In this document: positions 24,697-33,342 of the stretch, piece after piece | How positions within the stretch are numbered: the first letter of the stretch is position 1 | Layout of the letters: the number at the start of each line of letters is the position of its first letter | Origin: Hyphomicrobiales bacterium | Lineage (GTDB): Bacteria > Pseudomonadota > Alphaproteobacteria > Rhizobiales > Rhizobiaceae | Reading direction: 5' to 3' | Assembly: GCA_900473685.1 (NCBI GenBank) | Contig: UCNE01000025.1 | Location: forward strand, 1-64,000 | DNA: 64,000 nt | Notes under the pieces: model-generated | The model's input: the letters and a program-made list of their open reading frames with translations, nothing else | What the model was told of the DNA's origin: nothing | The model's database searches: none | Made by a program: the position numbers and the translations under genes

Positions 24697-25239
24697 ATGA
24701 TGGATGACAATCTCGCCTTTGGAGACAGACTGGTCGCGTTCCTGCCCAATATGCGCCGGTTTGCGCTTTCGCTTTGCCGGTCGGCGCATATCGCAGACGA
24801 TCTTGTGCAGGGCGCGTGCGAGCGGGCCTTGCAAGCGTCATCGAGTTTCGAGCCAGGCACCCGCTTTGATGCCTGGATCTTCCGCATTATCAGAAACCTC
24901 TGGATCGACCGGGTCCGCCGGGAAAAGACCGCAGGCCCGACCGAGGACATTGCCACCCGGGAAGATATTTCCATTCCGTCCGGTGAAGCGCAATCAGAAG
25001 CGCGGTTTGCCCTCAATTCGGTGGCAGAGGCGATCGGTAGACTACCGGATGAACAGCGCGAGGTGCTGATATTGGTCTGCGTGGAAGACCTCGCCTACAG
25101 GGAGGCGGCGGACGTGCTTTCGATCCCGATCGGAACCGTGATGAGCAGGCTCGCTCGCGCCCGTAAAGCTCTCGCGGAAATGACGGGAATAAATCCCTCA
25201 GCAGAGCGTTTGTCAGACATGAAAGGCGCGCGCTCATGA
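24697..25239 (+). CDS. ECF RNA polymerase sigma factor
   Basis: 180 residues; ATGATG at 24697-24702 leaves the start uncertain by one codon, and the ribosome site is weak. Region 2 (DDLVQGACERALQASSSFEP then FDAWIFRIIRNLWIDRVRR) binds core and the -10 element. Region 4 (RLPDEQREVLILVCVEDLAYREAA then IPIGTVMSRLARARKAL) binds the -35. Regions 1 and 3 are absent, as in ECF sigmas. Its stop shares ATGA with the anti-sigma gene, the usual arrangement for translational coupling. The stimulus is not evident; the envelope location of the partner and the adjacent exported protease suggest envelope stress. Confidence 0.92.
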   Translation: MMDDNLAFGDRLVAFLPNMRRFALSLCRSAHIADDLVQGACERALQASSSFEPGTRFDAWIFRIIRNLWIDRVRREKTAGPTEDIATREDISIPSGEAQSEARFALNSVAEAIGRLPDEQREVLILVCVEDLAYREAADVLSIPIGTVMSRLARARKALAEMTGINPSAERLSDMKGARS

Positions 25240-26051
25240 ACAAGCCCTACTTTGACGATGAAACGGTGATGGCGTTCGCAGACGGCGAAACGGATGCCGA
25301 AACCACTGCACAAATAGAGCAGGCGCTGGAGGTCGATGACGACCTCGTCGCGCGCGTCGCCCAATTCATGGAGACCAGCGTCGCATCGAAAGAGGCAATG
25401 CGTCCTTTGTTGGATGAACCCGTCCCGGCTTCGCTGGAACAGTCGGTTCGCCGCATGGTGAAAGCGCATGCGGAGGCCATGGAGCAGAACGCCAAGTCCG
25501 CGCTTCCGCCGGAGCCCATTGAGACCGGCAATATTGTTCCCCTCCGCCGCAAGGTGGCGGCGCCACCCTTATCGCGCCGGCTCATGCCGCTTGCCGCTTC
25601 GATCACTCTTGCAATCTTCGCAGCCGGAAGCGGCTACCTGGCCGGTGTTCATAATGGACCGGCTAGCGAAAACGCATTGCTGCTGCCGCAGGCTGTTTCC
25701 GTCGTACTCGATACCGCGGCTTCAGCCGCCGAGCCGGTCAGCGTCGCCGGTGGCTCGCTTTTGATCAAGGCGACCTTTCGCAACCATCTGGGTGAACTCT
25801 GCCGTGAATTTGAGGCAATCCGGGCGAACGAAGCTACGCTGGTTTCGGTGGCCTGCCACGGAGCAGAGGGTTGGGAGACCCGGCTTGCCGTTTCCGAGCC
25901 GATCGATGGCGCAGGCTATCAACCCGCCGGAGCGTCCGAGACGCTCGATGCCTATCTCCAATCCATCGGCGCAACGCAGCCGTTGGCAACGGACAAGGAG
26001 CAGAGTGAGTTACTAGGGTTGCAAAAGCTGAGCGGCCCAAACCAAAAATGA
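25236..26051 (+). CDS. Transmembrane anti-sigma factor
   Basis: 271 residues. The cytoplasmic N-terminus (FDDETVMAFADGETD, 6-20) matches the start of alphaproteobacterial anti-sigma proteins. One membrane helix lies at about 117-138 (LMPLAASITLAIFAAGSGYL), and a periplasmic C-terminal domain of about 130 residues follows with two Cys (GELCREFEA, VSVACHGAEGWE). No zinc-binding HxxxCxxC is seen, so it is not a ZAS type. It overlaps the ECF sigma gene by four bases and is inferred to hold that sigma at the membrane. Release might involve the neighbouring S8 protease. Confidence 0.85.
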   Translation: MNKPYFDDETVMAFADGETDAETTAQIEQALEVDDDLVARVAQFMETSVASKEAMRPLLDEPVPASLEQSVRRMVKAHAEAMEQNAKSALPPEPIETGNIVPLRRKVAAPPLSRRLMPLAASITLAIFAAGSGYLAGVHNGPASENALLLPQAVSVVLDTAASAAEPVSVAGGSLLIKATFRNHLGELCREFEAIRANEATLVSVACHGAEGWETRLAVSEPIDGAGYQPAGASETLDAYLQSIGATQPLATDKEQSELLGLQKLSGPNQK

Positions 26052-26296
26052 CAAAGAACTCGACGCCACGGACGGCTGCGACGGGCAGGGCCGTCGCTAC
26101 TCGGGTGTAGTCTAACCGGCATATATCGGCGGCGGCGGACACCGCAGCGCGAACTCACTCACGTCCGGTGCTCGAAAAGGCACTGATCGACGAGGTCATC
26201 GTGGACGCAACTTTGCTGGAGAGACGTGAGCTTTGCCGTGCTCGCGGCCGAGGCCGGGGTAGCACTTTCGCACCACCCCGAGCCTTCGGCGCCGCG

Positions 26297-27400
26297 CTAA
26301 ATTCGCACGATGTGAACTGTCCGTGGCAGTTCGGAGAGGATTTCCGGGCCATCTTCGCGCAGGATGACGATATCCTCCAGACGGATGCCGAAACGGCCGG
26401 GCAGGTAGATGCCGGGTTCGATCGAGAACACCATGCCTTCTTCGAGCACGGTGTCCGATGTTGCCGTGATATAGGGCGGCTCGTGGCCGTCAATACCCAT
26501 GCCATGGCCGGTACGGTGGACGAAAAACTCACCATAGCCAGCATCCGTGATGACCTTGCGGGCGGCCGCATCGACTTCCCGCGCAAGGACGCCCGGGCGG
26601 GCGGCTTTCAAGGCTGCCTGTACAGCCTTCTCGACGATCGTGTGGATTTCACCGTAGCCTTCCGGCGGCAGGCCAAGCACAGCCATGCGGGTAATGTCGG
26701 ATGGGAAGCCCTGCTTGCGGCCGCCGATATCGATCACCACCGCGTCACCCTCCGCAATCACCCGGTCGCTTGCCGAATGGTGGGGAAAGGCTCCATTGCC
26801 GCCGGCGCCGACGATCCAGAATTGCGGCGCTGCGCCTTCGGAGGAGAAATGTGCGCGGATTTCGGCTCCGAGTTCCGCCTCGGTCATCCCCGGCCGGACG
26901 GCCGCAAACGCAGCCTGCATCGCCCGATCGGCAATTCCAGCATTCATCTTCAGCCGGGCATATTCGGCACTGTCCTTGCGCATGCGCAGGCCGCCAAGCG
27001 TGGCGGGGGTGAAGTCGCGGCGCGTATCGGCGGGCAGCGCATCTATCAGCAGCAAGGCGAAATCGGCGCGCATCGTTTCATCCAGCGCGACGGTGCCTGG
27101 CGCCTGCGCGCCGATGGCCGAAAGCGCTTCCTGCAGTGCCTCTGCCGGACCGTCCTCATCCGCCCAATTGTGGAAGGTGATATCGGTGAATTCGCGGCTC
27201 CCGGCGGCGTTGAGCGCCGGCATGAGGAAGGCTTCCCTCTCCGGGCCGATCAATAGCAGGCAAGGCCGCTCGTCGGGATGTGGATGGAACCCCAGGACCC
27301 AATCCATGTGGGAGCCTGGGGCAATGGCCACCAGCCCGGTGCCGGTTTCTGCCATGCGCTGGCGCAACGCCTTCAGGCGGAGGGCGGTCTGTTCGTTCAT
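26297..27400 (-). CDS. M24 family metallopeptidase (Xaa-Pro peptidase / creatinase-like)
   Basis: 367 residues, ATG after AAGGATC. The N-terminal creatinase-type domain (1-135) is followed by a pita-bread catalytic domain with all five metal ligands visible: two Asp (VVIDIGG and PSDITR, near 222 and 233), His near 298 (HRTGHGMG) and two Glu (SIEPGIY near 328, RLEDIV near 342). The fold cleaves Xaa-Pro bonds or, in creatinase, hydrolyses creatine without metal; the full ligand set here favours a metallopeptidase. It is the last gene of the long hydantoinase operon, 15 bases after the racemase-like gene. Confidence 0.9.
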   Translation of the reverse strand: MNEQTALRLKALRQRMAETGTGLVAIAPGSHMDWVLGFHPHPDERPCLLLIGPEREAFLMPALNAAGSREFTDITFHNWADEDGPAEALQEALSAIGAQAPGTVALDETMRADFALLLIDALPADTRRDFTPATLGGLRMRKDSAEYARLKMNAGIADRAMQAAFAAVRPGMTEAELGAEIRAHFSSEGAAPQFWIVGAGGNGAFPHHSASDRVIAEGDAVVIDIGGRKQGFPSDITRMAVLGLPPEGYGEIHTIVEKAVQAALKAARPGVLAREVDAAARKVITDAGYGEFFVHRTGHGMGIDGHEPPYITATSDTVLEEGMVFSIEPGIYLPGRFGIRLEDIVILREDGPEILSELPRTVHIVRI

Positions 27401-27415
27401 GGTGTTGATCCTTGT

Positions 27416-28228
27416 TTAGATGGCTGGAACGACGATGCGGCTGCCGAAAACAGGCCCGTCGTCGGGGAAAGCGTTGAAAGCGGCAAGTTCCGCCTCGGAT
27501 GGGGGCTCGCAGGAGCCAATGCGGCTCGGAATCCAGCCGCATTGGCGTTTGAGAAGTGCTGCATATTCGGCACGCTTCAGCGCTGCGATCGAGGGATCGA
27601 TAACCGGAACGCCAAGGGCTGCCTCGATCTCCTTGTAGAAACCGATTTCCATTGTACAGCCGAGGATCAGAGCCTCCGCGCCTCCGTCATCGACGGCCTT
27701 GCGCCCGGCCGCGAGCAGCCGCCGGTTGGTGTCCGAATGATCCTTCTGGAAATCATCGACGCCGAGACCGACATCATAAAAGCCGGCAAGCCGGCCGGCA
27801 TGACCGTATTCATGCACGGTTGCTTGCATCTGGTGCACCCACTTCCGCCTGCCAACAATAATGCCGAAGCGGTTGGAGAGACTGGCGGCAATTTCGCAGG
27901 CGACGGCACAGGGTGCAGTAACGATCATAGCGCCGGAAATTTCGCGGGCATCATGCAGCGCGGTGTCGTAAAAGCAGCCGATGGCGAGCGCGTCGAAGCC
28001 TTCCGCGGCGGCTGTACGCACGGCGCGGAGGATTCCGCGCGTCACCAGCGCTTCATAGGTGCGAAATTCGATGTGGGAAAAGCCATACAGCGCCTTCGGC
28101 AGCGCCGCGACATGCACCTCCGTGCCCGGCATTTTGTGATCACGCGCCATTGCGGCAAAGATTACATCGGTACCTTCGTCTTCGCCGACGGGGTTGAGAT
28201 ACATGACTTTCAGGGGTTTGGTCTGCAT
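27416..28228 (-). CDS. Asp/Glu/hydantoin racemase family protein
   Basis: 270 residues from ATG 28228 (GGAGGA upstream); the frame is open to 28294 without a site. Two-domain pseudo-symmetric racemase fold with the paired Cys acid/base residues visible in AIGCFYD (near 84) and ILGCTMEIGF (near 190). Family members racemise aspartate, glutamate or 5-substituted hydantoins, or act as maleate isomerases or decarboxylases. Between HyuB and the M24 peptidase, a hydantoin- or amino-acid-racemising step is the natural inference, but the substrate is not determined. Confidence 0.85.
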   Translation of the reverse strand: MQTKPLKVMYLNPVGEDEGTDVIFAAMARDHKMPGTEVHVAALPKALYGFSHIEFRTYEALVTRGILRAVRTAAAEGFDALAIGCFYDTALHDAREISGAMIVTAPCAVACEIAASLSNRFGIIVGRRKWVHQMQATVHEYGHAGRLAGFYDVGLGVDDFQKDHSDTNRRLLAAGRKAVDDGGAEALILGCTMEIGFYKEIEAALGVPVIDPSIAALKRAEYAALLKRQCGWIPSRIGSCEPPSEAELAAFNAFPDDGPVFGSRIVVPAI

Positions 28229-28290
28229 GCACTGCTTCCTCCGTGGATCCTTTGCAGTCCCCGGCCAGGCGGGCCGGAGACTGCCTTGTT

Positions 28291-29955
28291 TCACAGACTG
28301 ACGCCATAAACCGCGCGGGCACGCTCGGCGGTCAGATAGCCATTGCGGATGTCTTCGCGCACCAAGGCCGGATCGCGCTCCTTCGGATCACCCACGCCGC
28401 CGCCCGCGCCGGTAATGACGCGGATCACATCGCCGGTATCGACACGGATGCCGGAGGCGAAGGCGTAGCGTTCCGACGTGCCGTCCTTGCGCAGGACGAG
28501 CGCATAGTTGGCCGAGCCTTCATTCCCACCGTCGAGCGACCATGGCAGGATGCGCGAGCGGGTATAGCCGAGCGTCAGGAAGGAATCGTCACGGCGGATG
28601 CGGTAGTCGAGCCGGATGCCATAGCCACCGGTCCACTTGCCTTCACCGCCCGGGTCGGTGTTCAGCTCCATCCGGTCGACGAACAGGCCGTTGCGAGCCT
28701 CCGAAATTTCCGCCGGGCAATTGTAGGTTTCACCGTGCACGCCGGAAAAAATCGCCGAATTGCCGTCGCGGCCGTTTGAGGCGCCCCAGCCGCCGATCTG
28801 CGGCTCGATGATCGTGTATTGCCGCCCGGTATCGGGATGAATACCGCCGATGAAGGTGCCGGCGATCGAGGAGAAATGTCCCGCCGGCAATTTTTCCGGC
28901 ATGTGTGGCGCGAGGCAACGCCAGACGAGATCATATCCGCGAATGCCGATCTCATAATAGAAGCCGACGGCTGCCGGTTCTTTTGCGTGAAAGCATGATC
29001 CCTCGCGCGTCAAAACCTTGAGCGGCCGGAAGGAGCCTTCGTTGGCTGGCGAGGTTGGGTCGGTCAGCGCCTTGAAGATCACCTGCATGCTGACGAACGT
29101 GTCGTCATAGCCCGCGTTCGAAGGGCCGGCGTCCTGGTCCGGATTGTCGCGCAGATCGATGACGAATTCCGTATCCGAGATCGTCACCTTGACATTGAAC
29201 ATGCGCCCGTCGTCCTGCTCCTCCGTCAGTTCGAAGGTGCCGTGCGGCAGCTTGGCGAGCTCGGCCAGTGCAATTTTCTCACCGTGGTCCATGAAGCTTG
29301 CCATCGCCGCTTCGAAGGTCGCGACGGTGTATTTCCCCGCCAGTTCCGCGAGGCGCTTCGCCCCGATGCGGACGGAGGCAATGGCGGCCCAGAGGTCGCC
29401 TTCAAGGAAGTCCGGCATGCGCGAGTTGACGGTGATGATATCGAAGATGCCGGGGATTGCCTCGCCCTTCGAGATCATCTTGATGGCGGGAAGACGCAGT
29501 CCCTCCTGGAAGATTTCCGTCGCATCCGCCGAGAGCGACCCTGGAGACTTGCCACCCACGTCGGAGTTATGGGCGATGTTGGCTGTCCATGCGATTAGCC
29601 GTTCGCCAACGAAGACGGGCATGCAGACAACGAGGTCGTTCAGGTGTGTTACGCCGCCGTAGTATGGGTCATTGGTGATGAAGACGTCGCCGGGGTGGAT
29701 GTCGCCACGCTTCGCGAACTTTTGCAGAAGCACCTTCACCGACTTGTCGAGCACACCGATGAAGCCGGGAATGCCGGCGCCGGAAGAGGCGAGGCGGCCG
29801 TTGGCGTCGGTGATGCCCGTGCCCATGTCGAGCACTTCGTAGATGATCGAGCTCATCGCCGTCTTGCGCATCGCCGCGAACATTTCGTCGGCGGTCGCCT
29901 GCAGCGAATTCTGGATAATTTCCAGCGTGATCGGGTCGTGGGAAACTGTTGTCAT
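28291..29955 (-). CDS. hyuB: Hydantoinase/oxoprolinase subunit B (HyuB)
   Basis: 554 residues from ATG 29955 (GAGGAG nine bases upstream; a GTG at 29964 is also open). HyuB family: DPITLEIIQNSL at the start, MRKTAMSSIIYE, DVFITNDPYYGGVTHLND near 95-112, AHNSDVGGKSPGS, and the glycine-rich C-terminus (ITGAGGGVGDP). With HyuA it forms ATP-dependent enzymes that open cyclic amides (5-oxoproline, N-methylhydantoin) or carboxylate ketones. The 12-base gap to hyuA supports one complex. Residues alone do not distinguish the three activities. Confidence 0.93.
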   Translation of the reverse strand: MTTVSHDPITLEIIQNSLQATADEMFAAMRKTAMSSIIYEVLDMGTGITDANGRLASSGAGIPGFIGVLDKSVKVLLQKFAKRGDIHPGDVFITNDPYYGGVTHLNDLVVCMPVFVGERLIAWTANIAHNSDVGGKSPGSLSADATEIFQEGLRLPAIKMISKGEAIPGIFDIITVNSRMPDFLEGDLWAAIASVRIGAKRLAELAGKYTVATFEAAMASFMDHGEKIALAELAKLPHGTFELTEEQDDGRMFNVKVTISDTEFVIDLRDNPDQDAGPSNAGYDDTFVSMQVIFKALTDPTSPANEGSFRPLKVLTREGSCFHAKEPAAVGFYYEIGIRGYDLVWRCLAPHMPEKLPAGHFSSIAGTFIGGIHPDTGRQYTIIEPQIGGWGASNGRDGNSAIFSGVHGETYNCPAEISEARNGLFVDRMELNTDPGGEGKWTGGYGIRLDYRIRRDDSFLTLGYTRSRILPWSLDGGNEGSANYALVLRKDGTSERYAFASGIRVDTGDVIRVITGAGGGVGDPKERDPALVREDIRNGYLTAERARAVYGVSL

Positions 29956-29967
29956 ATCCCGCACTCC

Positions 29968-32040
29968 TCAGGCTTTGAGATGGATGTGAATATTGCCGAA
30001 GCCATCGACCTCGACACGATTGTCCGGATGGATGACGATCGTCGTGCCGGGATCCTCGATGATCGCCGGCCCGCTGAAGGCCATGCCGGGCTCCAGCTTC
30101 TCGCCGTCGTAGATCGTGGCAGGGTGGACACCCTCCAGCGCATAGTCGACCTTTCGTTCGCCCTTCCTTGCAGCAGAGGCTGGTGTCACCGACAGCGGCT
30201 TTTCCTGCATCTTCAACTTACCGACCTCGGCCGAGGCGACGAGATGGATACCGACCAGTTCAACGGGCGCATCAAGGCGATAGGTGTATTCCCGCTCATA
30301 GGTCTCATGGAAGGCGGTCTCGATTGCTGCGAGGCTGTCACCGCTGATCGCGCCCTCGACCAGAACCTCTGTCGTGTGCTCCTGGTTCTGGTAGCGGAAC
30401 TTGCCGTAGCGCAGGAATGTGACCTTCGCCCCGTCCACGCCTTCCACGCCGAATTGCTGCAGAGCCAGCGCTTCGGTTTCGGCAAACAGATCCTCGATTG
30501 CCGATGCGGCACCGGGCTTGAGTTCGGCGAGCTTGGTGACAAAATAGTCGCGCCGGAGATCAGACATCATCATGCCCCAGGCCGAAAACACTGCGGCACC
30601 GGCGGGGATGACCACCTTCTTGACGCCAAGTTCGGCACCGAGGGCCGCCGCGTGCATCGCGCCACCGCCACCGAAGGCGACAAGCGTGAAGTCGCGCGGG
30701 TCGAAGCCGCGGTTGAGTGAGACAAGCTTCAGCGCATTGACCATGTTGTTATTGGCGATGCGGATGATGCCGCGTGCCACGTCATCGGCGGAACCACCGA
30801 GCTTGCCGCCGACATCCGAAAGCGCCTTCTCCGTCGCCGCCATGTCGGCGACAACAGCACCGCCGCAAAAATAGTCGCGATTGATGCGGCCGAGCCAGAG
30901 ATTGGCATCGGTCGTGGTCGCGTTGGTGCCGCCACGGCCATAAGCTGCCGGGCCGGGCATGGCACCGGCTGACTTTGGACCGACATGCAGCTTGCCGAAA
31001 TCATCAACCCAGGCGATGGAACCGCCGCCATTGCCGATCTCGACGAGATCGACCACCGGCACCATGATCGGGTAACCGGCAGACGTGCGGTCGCGCTCGA
31101 TCCAGTAGTCCGTCATGATGCGGACCTGGCCGTTCTCGATCAGCGAGCATTTTGCCGTGGTGCCGCCGATATCGAGCGCGAGGACGTTCGGTTCGCCGAT
31201 CAGCTTGCCGAGTTCGGCCGCACCCCAGAAACCGGAGGCAGGCCCGGATTCGACCATAGTGATCGGGATCTTTTTCACCGATTCCAGCGAGTCCACACCA
31301 CAGTTCGACTGCATGACGAAGAGGTTGCCGTCAAAACCCTTGTTGGAAAGCCCTTCATTCAGCCGGGTGAGATAGCGCTCAGCCGTCGGCTGGACGTAAG
31401 CCGACATCACGGTCGTATTGGTGCGCTCGTATTCACGCCATTCGCGTGTGATCTGATGCGACGCCACAGTGGCGATTTCCGGCCACAGGCGCTTGATCTC
31501 GGCGATCGTTGCCTGCTCGTGGCTGGTATTGGCGTAGGAATGCAGAAAGCAGACGGCAATCGCTTCCACGCCATCTGCGCGGAAGTCCCTGAGGATTTCC
31601 GGCAGCCCGGAAAGATCGATCGGCTTCATTTCCTGGCCGTGATAATCGAAACGGCCGGGCAGCTCGCGGCGCAGATAACGAGGCACGAACGGCTTTGGTT
31701 TTTCATAGTGCAGATTGAAGAAATCAGGCCGGTTACCACGGGCGATTTCCAGTGAATCGCGAAAGCCTTCCGTGATGATCAAGCCGACCTTGACGCCCTT
31801 GCGCTCGGTCAGCGCGTTGATGACGACGGTGGTGCCATGAGCGAGGAAGTCGACCGTCTTTGGGTCGACATGGCCCTTTTCCAGGACATTCAGCACGCCC
31901 TGTTCGAAATTCGGCGGAGTCGTGTCCGACTTTGCAGTGGTGATCTTCGATTCACCGGTCGCATGATCGGTCTCGAAGCATACGAGATCGGTGAACGTGC
32001 CGCCGACATCGGTGGCGACGCGAATGGTCTTCTGGTTCAT
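29968..32040 (-). CDS. hyuA: Hydantoinase/oxoprolinase subunit A (HyuA)
   Basis: 690 residues, ATG after GGGAGGAAAA and sharing ATGA with the GAF gene. ASKHA-type ATPase subunit: the N-terminal phosphate loop DVGGTFTDLV (11-20), FLAHGTTVVINAL, a second phosphate motif ALDIGGTTAKCSL near 290, VEIGNGGGSIAW, and the C-terminal AFGGGGAMHAAALG block. It activates the substrate with ATP; HyuB completes the reaction. Sequence features are those of the 5-oxoprolinase/N-methylhydantoinase/acetophenone carboxylase superfamily, and neighbours favour an amide substrate. Confidence 0.94.
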   Translation of the reverse strand: MNQKTIRVATDVGGTFTDLVCFETDHATGESKITTAKSDTTPPNFEQGVLNVLEKGHVDPKTVDFLAHGTTVVINALTERKGVKVGLIITEGFRDSLEIARGNRPDFFNLHYEKPKPFVPRYLRRELPGRFDYHGQEMKPIDLSGLPEILRDFRADGVEAIAVCFLHSYANTSHEQATIAEIKRLWPEIATVASHQITREWREYERTNTTVMSAYVQPTAERYLTRLNEGLSNKGFDGNLFVMQSNCGVDSLESVKKIPITMVESGPASGFWGAAELGKLIGEPNVLALDIGGTTAKCSLIENGQVRIMTDYWIERDRTSAGYPIMVPVVDLVEIGNGGGSIAWVDDFGKLHVGPKSAGAMPGPAAYGRGGTNATTTDANLWLGRINRDYFCGGAVVADMAATEKALSDVGGKLGGSADDVARGIIRIANNNMVNALKLVSLNRGFDPRDFTLVAFGGGGAMHAAALGAELGVKKVVIPAGAAVFSAWGMMMSDLRRDYFVTKLAELKPGAASAIEDLFAETEALALQQFGVEGVDGAKVTFLRYGKFRYQNQEHTTEVLVEGAISGDSLAAIETAFHETYEREYTYRLDAPVELVGIHLVASAEVGKLKMQEKPLSVTPASAARKGERKVDYALEGVHPATIYDGEKLEPGMAFSGPAIIEDPGTTIVIHPDNRVEVDGFGNIHIHLKA

Positions 32041-32543
32041 CGGTTTTCCTCCCTCTTCTGCTGGGCGTGCAGCAGCATGCAGACTGCGCCTGGCAGCTTG
32101 AGCGCCTCGGCAGCACGGATGCGATCTTCGGTGTAGTAGTCCCTGTCATGCAGGCAGTTCAGCGTGCCGATGACCTCACCATCGACGATGATCGGTACGT
32201 TGATGACAGACTGGCAGCCGAGCGAGAGGATCAGCTCGTGGTCGTCAAAGACCTTGGCAATGTCCTCGATCGTATTGGCAACGAATGTTGCCTTGCGGTT
32301 CAGTGTGATTTCCGACCACTCGGTCTCATTATAGGGTTTGGTGCCCGAGACCGGGTAGACATCCGGCATGCTGGAATAGATGCGCTCGGACAGCTTGTCG
32401 GTCGTATCGGAGGTCATAATGGTGAAGAGCTTGACGCCGACGACGTCTTTCACCAGCTGTTCCAGCGCCGCATAGGCCTTGCCCGGCTGGCCGCCAGCGG
32501 CAGCAACAGCTTCGACGAAGGCGGTATAATCAGGCATTTCCAT
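32037..32543 (-). CDS. Stand-alone GAF domain protein
   Basis: 168 residues from ATG 32543 (GGAG seven bases upstream; ATG 32537 also possible). A single GAF domain fills the protein, with LFTIMTSD, SVINVPIIVDGEVIGTLNCLHDRDYYTED and a C-terminal helix. No HTH, kinase or GGDEF output is attached, so it is either a small-molecule sensor that acts on a partner or an enzyme accessory. It is embedded between the ABC ATPase and hyuA, overlapping the former by 14 bases and the latter by 4, so it is made with the pathway. Similarity to free-methionine sulfoxide reductase cannot be judged by eye. Confidence 0.85.
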   Translation of the reverse strand: MEMPDYTAFVEAVAAAGGQPGKAYAALEQLVKDVVGVKLFTIMTSDTTDKLSERIYSSMPDVYPVSGTKPYNETEWSEITLNRKATFVANTIEDIAKVFDDHELILSLGCQSVINVPIIVDGEVIGTLNCLHDRDYYTEDRIRAAEALKLPGAVCMLLHAQQKREENR

Positions 32544-33342
32544 TCTCTTGCTCCATGATGTTGTCCTTGAGCGCCGCTTCCTGTGCGCTGACGACGGGAA
32601 CGGCGCCGATGAGCCGGCGCGTGTAGGGATTTTCGGGCCGCGTGAAGATCGCTTTGGTTGTGGCCAGTTCGATGAGCCGGCCCTTTTCGAAAACGGCGAC
32701 GCGATCGGCGATATTGCGAACAACCGAGAGATCGTGGGTGATGAAAACGTAGGTCAGCCCGCGGGCCTCCTTCAAAGACTTCAAAAGTCTCAGGACACGG
32801 GCCTGAACCAGTACGTCCAGCGCCGAGGTTGGCTCGTCGAGCACGACAAGTTCCGACTGGCAGGCCAGTGCCCGCGCGATGGCCACGCGCTGCCGCTGGC
32901 CGCCGGACAACGATGCCGGCAAGCGCGTGCGGAATTCGGCGGGCAGGCCGACCTCTTCCAGGAGTTCCCCGGTACGCTGATCCCGCTCCGTCCGGTCACC
33001 GATTGCATGCACGTCGAGCGCAAGCCGCAACGAGGCACCAATCGACCGGCGCGGATTGAGCGAGGAGAGTGGATTTTGTTGCACCAGCTGGATGGCGCGG
33101 CGAAGCTCCTGCGTCCGCTTGGCCGGCAGTGCCTCGTCCTTGAAGACCAGGTCGCCGTCCGTCGGCCCGTAGATGCCGAGAATGATGTTGGCAATGGTCG
33201 ATTTTCCGGAGCCGGATTCGCCGACGATGGCCAGGCATTCCCCGCGTTCAACCTCGAAGGAAACGTCTTCGAGAGCCTGCACGGTGCGGCCATTGACCTC
33301 GAAACGCTTGGAGACATTTTTGACGGAAAGAAGCGTGCTCAT
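32530..33342 (-). CDS. Dipeptide/oligopeptide ABC transporter ATPase (DppF-like)
   Basis: 270 residues, overlapping the preceding ATPase stop by ATGA. Walker A GESGSGKST (41-49), Q-loop LVQQNPLSSLNPR typical of the peptide family, signature [15 protein letters not shown] near 145 and Walker B VVLDEPTSALD. The C-terminal oligopeptide-type extension (FTRPENPYTRRLIGAVPVV) is present. It pairs with the DppD-like ATPase to energise the two permeases next to it. The substrate is probably the compound processed by HyuAB. Confidence 0.93.
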   Translation of the reverse strand: MSTLLSVKNVSKRFEVNGRTVQALEDVSFEVERGECLAIVGESGSGKSTIANIILGIYGPTDGDLVFKDEALPAKRTQELRRAIQLVQQNPLSSLNPRRSIGASLRLALDVHAIGDRTERDQRTGELLEEVGLPAEFRTRLPASLSGGQRQRVAIARALACQSELVVLDEPTSALDVLVQARVLRLLKSLKEARGLTYVFITHDLSVVRNIADRVAVFEKGRLIELATTKAIFTRPENPYTRRLIGAVPVVSAQEAALKDNIMEQENGNA

